Assembly: GCA_029721515.1 (NCBI GenBank)
Contig: CM056553.1
Location: 13,210,447 to 13,274,446, forward strand
Direction: 5' to 3'
DNA: 64,000 nt
Origin: Synanceia verrucosa
Lineage: Eukaryota > Chordata > Actinopteri > Perciformes > Synanceiidae
Shown here: in pieces, positions 23,467 to 36,500 of the stretch
How the letters are laid out: each line of letters begins with the position of its first letter
Numbering within the stretch: position 1 is the first letter of the stretch
Translations under genes and position numbers: made by a program
Notes under the pieces: model-generated
What the model was told of the DNA's origin: nothing
The model's database searches: none
Seen by the model: only the letters and a program-made list of their open reading frames with translations

Positions 23467-25254
23467 ATCCCTGCAGATACGTTTTACATTTTCCTGATCT
23501 CCCACGTTAAAATCAGCATTGAATGTCACTTTGAAAAATACATCAGTAACCCACACACCATGCAGCTATTTCACAAAGATAAAGAGTGACAGTTTTGCCC
23601 TTATTATTTTTTGCATCAACAAATTTAAGAAAAAAAAAAAACTCATGTGCCGCCCACCTCTCCTGTTCACAGTACGGATCATATGAAGATGGCAATAAAA
23701 CCAAAAAACCATACAACAGAGAAATGCACAGCACTCTTTCATTTATCAAGGTACTATATATATATTTATCTAAAACATAACATGATTTATTGTGATATTT
23801 GCTCTCAAACCCTCAAAAAGTGCCCAAAGCATTTTCTGTTGTTCCACCAAAATGCTCCTTCCTAACTCTAAGACAATGCTTATTCATTTATAAATATTAA
23901 TCAGAGAGTAAAATTAGAAGCCTGCTCTTTGGGAGCATGTGTGTGAGTGTGTGTTGCCATCTTCTACTTCATGAAGTAGCCATTTATGTGTATGTGAGGA
24001 CCCTGCATGTGTGTGTTCAAAAGGCTCCCACTGGAATGAATTATTTAGAGGAGAGTCTCTTTTACTTATCCACGGTCCACTGGCCGCCGGCACATACCGT
24101 TCTGCTCCTGACGACAAGAGACTACCCTAATTCACCATCCACCCTTCTGCAGCATGCCCCCATGTCACCCTTCACAACCCCACCCTAACTCTACCAGTGG
24201 TCCACTGCAGATGTCCGCTCATTGCGGCCTTGCTTCATGGTAGACAGTGTCCCTGAAATTATTGCAGGAACACAGACAGAGAGAAGTTGCTCTATGATGA
24301 AGAGAGAGGGTCAAGAATCATTTTATTTCATATGCTGAACTGTCATTTTTCAAAATGTCTGATCACATGAAGCAAATCAAATGAGATCACACACAAAGTG
24401 GCAAGTCCGTCATCCTGGAGTCCTGTATGCTAACAGTCGGCATCAACAGTGAAGAATCATGTAAAATATTTATCCATGTGGCTGGTTTAATAATGTATTA
24501 TCCCCTCAATTTAGCATCCAAAGCTTTGCTGTGCTCTGCTTTGCTCCGAGTCCCACCAAGTACTTGAAGTAAAGTCACTCAAGATAGAGCTACAGCTTCA
24601 AAATAGCAAAGTCACACCATTATAAATTCAGATTACAGTGGCTGAAGCTTTCAAAAAAGCTAATTGTGTCTTTCTCAAAATATGCCATAAGTGGCCTCCA
24701 GAACTGTTGGGAGTACGACAGCGTGCATTTGATTTTAAAAGAGAAAATACTATTATCAGGCTTGCCTTCTATTTCACTCTGTGTTAAAAATTTTGAAGGG
24801 CAAACCAATAAGTTGATGGGGAGTCTGCAAGGAAAATTGCATGTCAAAATAAATGTTGTCCAAATATAGCTGGAGTGGCTGGCTGATCTCTTCATTCTGT
24901 AGCAACCAGGCGCTGATGTGGCCCTGTCAGGCAGCAGACTGAGACTGATGGGATACTATGTGTGGCTGATGTACTGCTGCTGCTGCATCTCCATATTTAT
25001 ATCCATCAATCCCATAATCCGCATGTATGAGAACCATGCTGCTGAGTGCATACATGGACTCATGTAGCATGCCCACTTCTCACTCTGATCTTCCTCTCCC
25101 CCCCTCGTACACACAAACAGAAATGTTCAGTACTCCCTAGTAAAGATTAAGTGTGAGTGGTTGTTGGGAGCCACAGGGGAGACTAATTCAAAGCTCGAGT
25201 CAGACTCCAAATTGACTGGAGGGGTAAAGGACGGTCTTCACCACTCTGAACTTT

Positions 25255-25256
<2 letters not shown>

Positions 25257-25292
<36 letters not shown>
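25257..25292. repeat. (GT)n microsatellite
   Basis: An uninterrupted GT tract of about 18 units. Confidence 0.95.
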
Positions 25293-25293
<1 letters not shown>

Positions 25294-27546
25294 AGCGCTG
25301 ACAGGCATATTCAGACTCACCCGTGACCTTTGAGAGAGGGAGGAAAAGCAGAATAACTCCTAAGCTTCAAAGGAAAAACACTTTGTTATACATTTGGTTT
25401 GGAGATGCAGTTTTTAGCCACTTTAGTGAACATGCAGTAGCACAGCACCCGATACAGTCCACCTTCAAACTGCTGGGTTGATTATGAAAAAGAAAATGAT
25501 TCTCTTACATGTTTCTTAAAATAATACTTTCTTGAGCAAATCAAACAATATGTGGTTTCAACAGCCAAAACTATTGCCTGTATTAGAAACAATGCAGGGG
25601 AGTGATGACAGAAGAAATGTACAGTGTGGCGAATTAATGTAAGCAGACACAACAAAAGCAAATGAAGAATGGTCTTAGCCTGATTGACAATGCGCAAAAC
25701 AAAACAAAAGAGATAAAAGAGATCAGTAAAAGAGAACAGTAAAGTAAGACACATAATTATAAAAATACAGTATATTTAAAACTCAATAATAACAATAATA
25801 ATAATGGATATATTTCATATATCTCTATCATCCACTGAACCTGTACACTCCTCCCTAATCTGCTACTGAGCCACCGTCTCTGTTTTGGTGACCAGCAGCT
25901 GCAAACTCATTGAGTTAAATGTAATTCAAAACCATGACCACCTGCCCTGCTGCAAGTGTACCCTTTAAAATGAGACTCAGCTGCAGAAGCTGGTGATGAA
26001 ACGTCTCGCTAAAAGATGTATTGTGTGTGAATGACTACTACTCACACACATGCTCTGTTAGTTGCACTGGTACTTGCTGTTGTGAACAATAGCTCCACTT
26101 AATGAACACAGGTCTTTCAAAGAGATGTAGCAACAATCACCAAGGCTGTCATATAATGAAAAAACACCCATCTGTCACTGACAGATCATTGGCTCTTATG
26201 TTGTTTGCAAAACCAAACCCTTCCAGAAGTGGAGGAAGTCCACAATGCGGCAAGTCTGTATAGCTCTGCCAAATTAACACATTAAAGAAATCTACTTCCT
26301 TACATTGATAATTCTGTCACATTATGTCTTTCTAAACATTTCTTGATACTTAATGTAAAAACTCCAGGTTTCTTCCTCCTAGATTTTGTAGGCGTTAAAT
26401 AAAGTTGTTTACTACATGTTATCCATTTTTCATATCCACACTCATCCATTCACTCTCTGCACCCTTTCACTCTGTTCTAGGTGACAGCACCAATCTCAAC
26501 AAGTTGACTGCATTATCACAGGAAACTGGAGCCTCAGAGGAAAGTTTTCACAACCTCCAGAGTTTACATCCAGGACCGTCTTTATTATTAAATAACAGAC
26601 AGTTTGGCATTTAATGTCTTTTTACAAGTTTAATCTACACTGTGCAATTTAACGTTATTCTATACATTGTAAGTTTGCAGTGAAGTTGTGAATTCATGTG
26701 CGATGTGTAATAATTAGTCTGAGTGTGAGCTCATGTGGAAAACACATTGTGTGTGCAGCCACAGCCAGCATCCTTCTCAGGAGCCATGCATAACGTTTTT
26801 TTTAATGGTACAGGGAATCACAGATATTTAACAACAAAAAAGTGGCAGCAACCAGATGACAGCGTCATAGGTCAGGCATACTGCACCGCATTTCTCTAAA
26901 GTGTGCCATCTGTATTGCACCGACTTTTCAATGTCATATTCAGGTTCTTTCTCAGCAATATGTACTGTATGTTAAGAGGGCCTTTTCTAGCAATACTGAC
27001 TTAATAATTACCTGACATCGTTAAACTTATTGCAGACTGCACAATACCAATGACTGAGAGGACATTTTCAGCAAAACGCACAGAATGTAATTGCAGAGAA
27101 GAATAGACACAATAGGAGACGCTGTGAAGAGATGTGCTATAGGCGTTGGCAGGTCAAAACGTAGCACAGGAAAGAAAGAAAAAACAGAAAAGGTGAGAGG
27201 GAAATGAGAGCTGATGTGATAATAATGTCTGAAAAAAAATAGTAAAGGGAAAAAGAGACTGGATAACAGCATTGCATGTGCATTGAGAGGGCAAGGTAAA
27301 GACGAGAATGAGGGAAATCAGTATTGTGAGGAAACAAGACAGTTGAGAGCTGGAAGTGATGACTGATGACGGGAGTCCCAGAGAAGAGCATGAGACAGAG
27401 AAAGAGGAGAGACAAATATGCCAGAAAAGGAGGGAGAAGACAGTGTTTGATGTGAAAGAGCCGAAGGGATAATTCCCAGAGTTATTCAAGTGGGGTAGAG
27501 AGAAAGAAAGGAGAAGAGAGAAAGAAGCGGGACAAGGACAAGTTTG

Positions 27547-30500
27547 TCATTTTAAGAAGCTGATGAGTGGCTGGAGGAAGAGTCCCAATGTTCCCAGCAC
27601 ACACACTGTGACAAAAACCCACAGGAAGATCCTGTCGATGACCATGGCGACATACTTCCAGTCGTCCTCCACCTAAGGAAAGGAAGGAAATTTAGGCGTG
27701 TGTGTAGAAGTAGAAAAAACAAATATCTATGGCACACAAATTCAAATGCAACAGCACTTTCTTTCCAAAGTAAATGTGACGTGATGCCGCTGCTATCACT
27801 GCATCAAAACTACAGCTGTATGGCTGTAATATATGTCTGATTATGTGCTTCAGTTTGAATAAGGTTGTGAGAACCACCAGTGTTCACAACCACGGCTATT
27901 GTCGGAGAGTTCCTTGATCAGCCAGGTGTGGACAATAGGCTCATGGCTGCACTGACCATAATGCCATTGTGTCCTATAGAGAAGGAGCTATTCTGCATGC
28001 ATCAAAGAAAGATCCCAGCTTTGCTAAGAAAAGATGGAGCTGAAGCAACAAACATATCAGGGGCATCCAGAGTGTGCAGGAGGCGTACGCAAAGCCCTCC
28101 ATCTGCAACAAACAAGCAGCTTTACACTCCCTTTATAGCGCAGTGAAACACCTTTCAACTAAGCTAGGTAGAATATTCACATGCTGCAGAGATAGCAGAC
28201 ATACAGTATAGCTTTAATGTTGTATGTTTATGTTTATTTGTGTGCTGTGTACACTACTCTGGGAATGAAAAAAAGTCTGGTCCCCACAAAGGTACCATTT
28301 ATTTTTGGGTATAGAACGATGCTAAGTTTGAGGTAAGGGTTGGGGTTAGGCATTTAAGCCTCTGCCATGACCTGAAGGTTGTCATACAAAAATAGCACCA
28401 AGTATTGGTGTTTTATTATGCAGACGAAGATGCCATGTATATGATGTGATGTATTTCTTCCAAAAATACTATGCATACGTTCCCAGATCTACTTTAATCA
28501 AGAATTTGTCTAATTGTCTCCATACAGACAACTCCAGCTTGCTTTCATACCTCTTTGGCTTTGTTCCGAGTCCTCATGTTCTCTGCGATGTACTTCACGC
28601 TCTCGATGGCCTGCTTGATCTCTGGCGACACCACGGAGAAGGCGACGACAGCATTGACAGGTGAGGGGGCATTCAGCGGCCTCGGCATCTTGGGCAACTC
28701 TGACTCCTGGGGCCCCTGGGTCTGGGGGGTCTGGGGGGGTGGAGGGGGTGGAGGAGGTGGCACCATTGGGGGAGGAACAGGAGTCGGTACCTCCTTGCCT
28801 CGGTAGGGACACCTCCTGTTCATGTCCCGGTTCATGTCCCGGTTCATCTCACCATACTCCACACAGTTCATGGAGCCACCAGCTGAGGCGGCCCCTCCTC
28901 GTCCTCCTCCGCTTCCTGCCCCACCATCCAGTGGAGGACACGCTACACCTCCTGTTATACCCCCAATACTTACACTCCCTGAGCCACCTGAGACCTCTCC
29001 TATGCTGGTCTTTCTCTTCTTGTTTCCTCCACTGATTCCGCCTCCTCCACCCATCCCTCCTGTGATACTGGCAGGGGAAGAGCAGCCCTGGTCGATAGGC
29101 CGTCTCATCAGCATCACCCTGGGCAGCACCCCAAGGAACACAGACCTGACCCACTCCGGCATGGTGTGAGTCATGGGGGTGCGGTAGTGGACGTTCAGCA
29201 CAAAGACAGTGATGACAATACTGAGCGTGACAAAGATCATGGTGAAGAGGAGGTATTCGCCGATCAGAGGGATGACGAGTGACGTCGATGGGATGGTCTC
29301 CGTGATGACCAGCAGGAACACAGTGAGGGAGAGGAGGACAGATATGCACAGGGTGACTTTCTCACCACAGTCGGACGGGAGGTAGAAGACGAGCACCGTA
29401 AGGAAGGAGATAAGGAGGCAGGGGATGATGAGGTTGATGGTGTAGAAGAGTGGCAGGCGGCGGATATAGAAGGAGTAGGTGATGTCTGGGTAGATCTCCT
29501 CACAGCAGTTGTACTTGATGTCATGCTTGTATCCCGGTGCATCGATGATCTCCCACTCTCCACTCTCCCAGAAATCTTTCAGGTTCACCTGATGAAATGA
29601 ATATGTGAAGTGAATGGGAGTTACTTTGTAGAAAGCATGTTAGTTCAGAAATTCAAACGCTGTTACTGAACCCATTTTGTATTAATCGATAAGCACATTA
29701 AAGGACATTTGCAGCTCAGTACTGAAACATTCCTGCTATTATGAGGATATGAGTTCTCAAAAATAAAAAATATTGGGTTGTAACCATGGTGTGTAGAGTA
29801 AAATTATTCAGTAGCTGTCCGGGATCTTTCCCCTCTGACCTTTGAGCCAATGAGCACCAGGTCGATCTTGGCCTTGTCATACGTCCAGGAGCCAAACTTC
29901 ATGGAACAGTTCTGGTAGTCAAAGGGGAAGTAGGTGATATCCATGGGGCAGGAGGATTTGAAAATAGCTGGAGGAACCCAGGTGATGGTCCCATCAAACT
30001 TCAGCAGAGCCTTGGTTTTGTCTTCCACAAGGAAGTCACCTACAGCACTGGGATGGATGTCATTACAGCATTTAACACAGAAAGCGAGAAGACGGAGAGC
30101 ACGAATAAAGTACATTAGTATGCAGCTCTTCTAAAACTTACTTGTTGTATAAAACAATGTCTGGCCTCCAGATTTTGTTGGAAGGAACTCGTATGAACTC
30201 TATCCCATCATATTCAACAGGGGCCCATTTCAGTTTGTAGTCATTCCAGACCTAAAAGACAGATAAACTTTAGCATGAGTTTAACACTTCAAAAATGACA
30301 TCATATACAGGATAAACATCACTCACATGTCTCAGCCACAGATTGGTTTCCATAATCTGATTCACCTCATCCTGTCGGGACGAAAAGGGCAAATTAGTCA
30401 CCAAGAAAAAAGATGCATTCATAAAACATTTGACATCCTTATTTAGAAGTGTTCATTCTCTTACCACTTTAACCAGTTGAGATATGGAGACCTCAAACTC

Positions 30501-33500
30501 CACTGTGACTGGATCTGACACATTCTCCACTGGTCGGATGAACTGGTTGTACCTCCTGAACAACCTCCGAAACAATCTGTCCTCCCCCTTAGATGAAAAA
30601 CAGCCTATTGGAATAAAGAAGAAAGACAATTTAATCCTTAAATATAAGGGAGAGTTTTCAAACATTCATACATACTATGGGCCTTTAGACAGACCAGTAC
30701 TTATAGAGCGAAGATCAAGTCATATATTAAAATAATATTCCAGTCCATTAAACCAATTATACATACAGTGGTCAGCATAAATTTACTTCTTAAAAAAACC
30801 TTCGGCCTGGATGTCTCTGTGAGATGGTTGCAGGTCTATCTTTGTTCATTTTTTTGCATCACTTTTGTTACAGTTTCTCACTGATTAGTAACGCTTCGCT
30901 GATCTTCTTCTAGTCTTTACCTTTCTTGTGTAAAGTAATTCTTTGACAGGTGCCTCAGGTTTCTGGTGACATTTCTCTTCCATGTGGTGTCATTGCTGAG
31001 AGCAAGAAATGGGAAGGGACTTTTCTCTGTTAAGTAACCCCCATTTATTGTCAGCTGTCTGCTGGACACCTTTTTAATGAATAATGAGACCCACTTGGGG
31101 TTGAAATCTTGTTAACTGGAATTTTATAATCTAAAATTGAGCTTTGCTCCAAAGACTTTCATCGGGGTGAACTCATTTTGCAACATGTTTTTAAATGAAT
31201 TTGTTAGAAAAAATCCTGTGTGTGCACATTAACAATTAATGGACCACATTTTTATTTTGTAGTGTAGTATCCCATAAAAAATGTTGATTCTGAAAGGAAA
31301 GGTTTTCTGACAAATCTGTAGGGGTGTATTCATTTATGCAGAGCACTGTATATACAGTACATAATTACACTTAAATTTATTATAAGATAAACAGAATAAA
31401 TTACCTTGTTTGCCCTTCTCGATGTTCTGACAGATTATAAAGCTGTCTTGTACAAAGCACATTCATAGGGAACCTAAATCAGGATTTATATTTATTTTTT
31501 GTTTTTGGTTCTCCCAGAAAGTTGAGAATTTGCTGTACTAAAATGTCAGTGTCACAGAGTCCCTTAAGACTGAATAAATGGTGAGCAACGGTGGGGGGTA
31601 AGCAGGACGAGTCATGGAGGTATGTGATTGGTTCTTACAGTTCGGACCGACTGGCAGCATTTTTACAGTCCTGTAGCTGCCACAGAGGTCTGATTATTTT
31701 CCTTCATTTTTCTGAATACATAATGTATTGACTGTTCTCAGGATGGAACTATAGCTTTAACATCCATGTCTGCAAAGAAAATCTTGCAAATACACTGAGA
31801 TGATTTCTATGTTGTGTCTTTTAAGAGTGAGAAACAGTGAATGAAGCAAAGAAAGCCACAGACAGACACAGTCACAGTGAATCCACATTGTCTCCAGAGT
31901 AGTTTCAACACTTTCTCACTGTTCTCACTCTCAATTTGTTGTTACCGCAGAAAGATTGAGCAACACAACATGCAGAGTGGCAGTGGATATACTGGGCAAA
32001 TAAACCTGGTTGTCTAGATTCCACAGAGGATAGAGGGGAAAATGAAAATATGTTTTAGATCAGAGTGTGTGAGAGAGTGGTGTTTCTACGGTTGAAAGAG
32101 GGAAGCAAGCTTTTAGGAAATCTCCAAAAACAAGATGCCATAAAGAAAAAAGGATTGTGTGCCAGTGTGTCTGAAGAAGCTGGAATGTCATACTGTGGAA
32201 AACCGCCACTAGTAAAACACTGGTGGCTGGCATATAACATAGACCCACGCTTGTCCAAGCAGAAAATGTTGCCTCACTTGAGACAGCACACTCCCAACAC
32301 TAGCACAACCCCAGAAACACTGTTTGAAAAATTTCTTAATCCTCTATACATTACATTATTGAACAACAATATAAAAATGTACGAAAATATACATATATTT
32401 CTCTGTATCTTCATCTTATTTCTCTGTTACTCTTTACTTCTGGGGACCTGGGACGTTTGGTCATTTCCACACCAGCCCTTGAAACACTGGTAGTTAGCCC
32501 TACTGTTGGAGCTTAAACTGATTATTTTGTGAAAGCCAAGAGGACAACCTCTCTTTCAATCCAAGAATTGATGCACATATTATTTAACACAGTCCCAAAC
32601 CATAAAACTTGCACTTCCCAAGATGTGAACCATTTCAGAGATAGAGGAGAAATGTGCTCCATCAAAAGGGCAAATGGGTCACAGCCCATATACACACAAC
32701 TAGCCATATTCACTGGAAATGTTCCTTCGCAAACACCTAAATAAAACATGCTCCATTAATGGGACACTTTCTCTCTGCGCAAGTCAGTTGACTTGTAAAA
32801 CATGGTTCACAATATATGTACAGATTTGACACAGATATGCCTTGGAATGAGTTTTTCACAGAGAAGTGAGCTATCTCGCACACACAAGTGACAAAAACTC
32901 TTGAGAATATGAATTAAAAATATAAAGGGCAATTTTTTATTGCAGCCTAACTGACCTAAGAGAGAGTGCCTAGACTAGTATTATTAATGTGTCTTCCACT
33001 GCCATAGGACACTACCCATTCAAATATTTATACACTGGAATAGAAATTGACTTTCGGCAGGATGCTGCTATATACTGAAACAAATGTGTCATATTCAGGG
33101 CCTGTACAGTAAAGCCATAAAGTCCATTTATTGCCATTGGGAGTTCACAAAGATGAATATCTTGCAGACGTCTCAGATTACAGTATGTCTGGTTTGTTAT
33201 TTTGGTAGACTTGTTCATTTGCTCATGTTTAAAAAAAATCATACCTGCCAGGGCCTGGGAAATAAAAATGAGATCACATGTTAGTTTATTTGAGAGGAAA
33301 TCTTAATTTGAAACAGTGAACACACTTCTTAAGCTGTTTTTTAAGATTTTACAGGCTTTAACAACAATTTTAATTCAACCTCAAAGGGGATGAACACAGC
33401 TCAGGGCGAGACTCAAGCTAAAGATTCAAAAACACTTATATAATCACATCTGGTTCCAAATAATAAACACAGATATGACTCCAGACAATATTTAGTCTAG

Positions 33501-36500
33501 AGAAGATGCAATGACTTAATGTATATTAATTACATTTAAATCTTTATCTCTCCCTCCCTGAATATCCCAAGTTCAGAGCACACACAGATGGATGCAGACC
33601 ATCAGATACATAAGCTATTCATCAAATCCACTGAGATTGAAAATCGGGTCGCACAGCTTTTCCCCCCCATGTTTATTTCACACTATTTTCCGCTGCATAT
33701 GTTTCATCAGATCATCAGGATGGCCACCCTGATGAAGGCCATGTAGCCAGAACCATTTGAGGAAGTAAAATGGGAGAACACATTGATTTTAAAGTCTCAT
33801 TCTAATAGGCAGAATTATCCTAAAAATTTAACTCTCTACACCTGAATTAGAAGCTTTCAGCTCTAGTTCTCTGCAATTAAGAAACAGCATTATACTATGG
33901 TGGCTTCAAAACTCTCAGAAAGTTTCCTGAGGTCACTGGCATAGAAGAGTTAAGACTTGAAGCTTAATGAAAAGGCCTCTCTCCTGAGACGCTTGGGTAA
34001 TTTCAGCTCTTAGCACCTGTTTTGAAAGCTGCCCGCTGCTCGCCGATTCGCTGCACTCACACAAAGTTGCTTAAGCCCCTAATTGGGCGAGGGGAAACCA
34101 GGGCGATTATAATCAGTCAATTAATTGGACCATTTGTTCAGTGTGACAAAAAAATTAAGCCGACAGTTTTTGTTCACTGTTGGCATAGTCATTCCTCCAA
34201 TTCCCTCCTTTGTTCTGAAAAATCTCAGACTTAATTTAAAGGAAGTTAATTATAACCTATGCCCTTTCACCTCAGATGATTCTGCACACTCACTGCACAC
34301 TGCACTCAATGTGACACTTAATGTGTGTGGCACAGAGAGCATTAATGAGTTTGCACGTAAAAATAATAAGAAATGAGTGATCCAGCTGCAGAATTATCAT
34401 TTCATCATGGCTAACATGTCTAGCAGTACTTAAGGGACTGTTTTTAGTCAATGAGCAGTTCTGCCAATCCATCTTATAGCAGTCAGAACATATCTCTCAT
34501 AGATCTCACAGCAGAGCTACAGAAAAAGTCAGAGAATCACTAAAGTCATAGGCATACATCATCTGGGGAACATGAAGGTATGTTCAAAGTTTCATAGCAA
34601 TTCATCGCATAGTTGTTGGAATATTTCCATCTGGGCCAAAGTGGTGGACCAAACAACATTGCCTCAAGTAATGCAAGCTACCAACCATGTGCCTTGTGTT
34701 GTTGTACTGTAGACAAAACTGTCTTTGCCTCTGATGACGAAAATCAATCAAAGGCAGCTTGACGGTTGTAGTTCATTTTACCAGATGTGCACTCTATACT
34801 TCCCTTGCCTTTGTGATGTGGTCATAAAGTGACGCTTTCTTCTTAAGCGGATGAAGCCAAGTCAAGCAGTCATGCGTTTCATCCTTAAGTAACCACATTG
34901 ATTTAGAAAGCCAAACAGCGAGTCTGTCCCTGTCTCTCGTGGCTGCAGGAGCCTAAGAAAGAGCTGTGGCCTATGGGAGACTCTTTGATCAGCCATGTGC
35001 TTAACAGGATGAGCCTGGGAGCGAGTAGTGGACACACTGAAGGAACTAATTACCCTCCAATAATACACTGCTGGCAGTGTGTGTATGTGAGTGCATGGAA
35101 AAGAGATATAAAGAGGGAGACAGAAACAGTGGAGAGAAGAGATAAGAGGAGAAAAGTGACAGCAAGAGGAGGCAGAGGAAAGCTTGATGGCGTGTCTTTG
35201 CTCTCCAGGGTTTTTGATGGCCTGAGTGTGACATGGTGAGTGACACACAACAGAATCCACAGTGATTACTGCGTGTGCTGTGACCGTCCCATTAAGCATA
35301 TGTCTTCATGTATGAGTGCTCGTCTACAGTATGGATGCTGTACATGTAACCGTGTGTGCCCATGTACGCACATGTTCCTATTTATGTACAGTATGTCCAT
35401 TCACCTTTGATGTGACTCACTCTGAACAGCATTTTTTTCACCGATGCATGAAATTCAGTTCTTGCCTCCATGCTTTCATCTGAGAAGATATTTGAGGTCA
35501 GATTCAAGGCTTCACAGCGTCATCCCAACAATGGCCTTACTTGATAGGCATGAGGTACTGGGAATGTAAAAGGAAAAGTATGTTGTGTTGTGGGCTTCTG
35601 GCATAGCACTTCCCTCACAATCGCTCTGATGCTGTTGACAGCAAAATCCAAGTACACATGGAGTTTGTTTAATTGAGATAATGGTCAGCGACCTGGTTGA
35701 CTCCGCTATGCTAGGCGGCGCTGTAGCCCTTTCCAAAAGTGTGTTAGAGCTACTCCTGTTTAACGGTTACTTAACAACAACAATAAACTATCTGGCAGCA
35801 TGAACTAGGGTGACCATATTTTGATTTCCTAAAAAGAGGACACTCATCCCCCCAATCCCCCCGCAAGTATTTTGTGTTGTGTTACATAAAACAATGCATT
35901 TTAATGATATTTTACACGATCATTCCCATATTTGTGAAAAGAACAACATGACAGTTACTTGGTAGGTGAAGCACTGAATGAATAAATCAAGTTTTCTTCA
36001 GAAATATCAGCTAATACGTGGAGAAAAGTGAGCGAGCTTTTAAACGCTGGACAAAGTTACGAACAGAAAGGCCCCGGGCCGGGAATCAAACCTGGTAGCT
36101 TCTTGCTGTGAGGCCATTTGACCCATTATCAGCTATAACAGCTGCCGTTGACACATGTTTAATTACAACAGCAGCGACAGCAGGTGCTAAAAATGTAACA
36201 ACAACACTCAGTCTGGGAGCTGTGTCTGTCTGGAGTGGGAGGCTGTTTGGTTTTCACTCTGCATCAGTTGCAGCTGCAGGTAATGGAGTAATCCTGCTGC
36301 CTGTTGATCATGCACGCCAGCAGCATTAACTGAATCAGGGCTGAGTAAAGATTTGTGAAAACCTCTGTGTTTCTCTGTCAACAGCAAATATTATGGCCTC
36401 ATTTCAAACCACTGGGGAAAAAAAGTATTTACAATATTGTAAATCAGGTGTCTTCATCAACTATAGATTTAGAAAATGTCAATATTCTCCCGAATGTGAT

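Larger units (their letters stand above)
16083..27546. other. Intergenic region between chrna6 and chrnb3
   Basis: About 11.5 kb without a supportable gene. It contains one SINE (17010-17350), one hAT-like MITE (23288-23466), four (TG)n tracts and a short (TATC)n tail near 22204-22222. The 3' UTR of chrna6 must occupy part of the right end. An AATAAA on the minus strand at 26581-26586 is a possible but distant poly(A) signal. Confidence 0.6.

Noticed and set aside
28661..29169. Long plus-strand and alternative-frame ORFs opposite chrna6
   Set aside because: They are shadows of the GC-rich low-complexity coding exon.
29193..29215. RE1-like TTCAGCACAAAGACAGTG in chrna6 exon 6
   Set aside because: The right half-site is broken, and the sequence is explained by the conserved coding of the M3 end.
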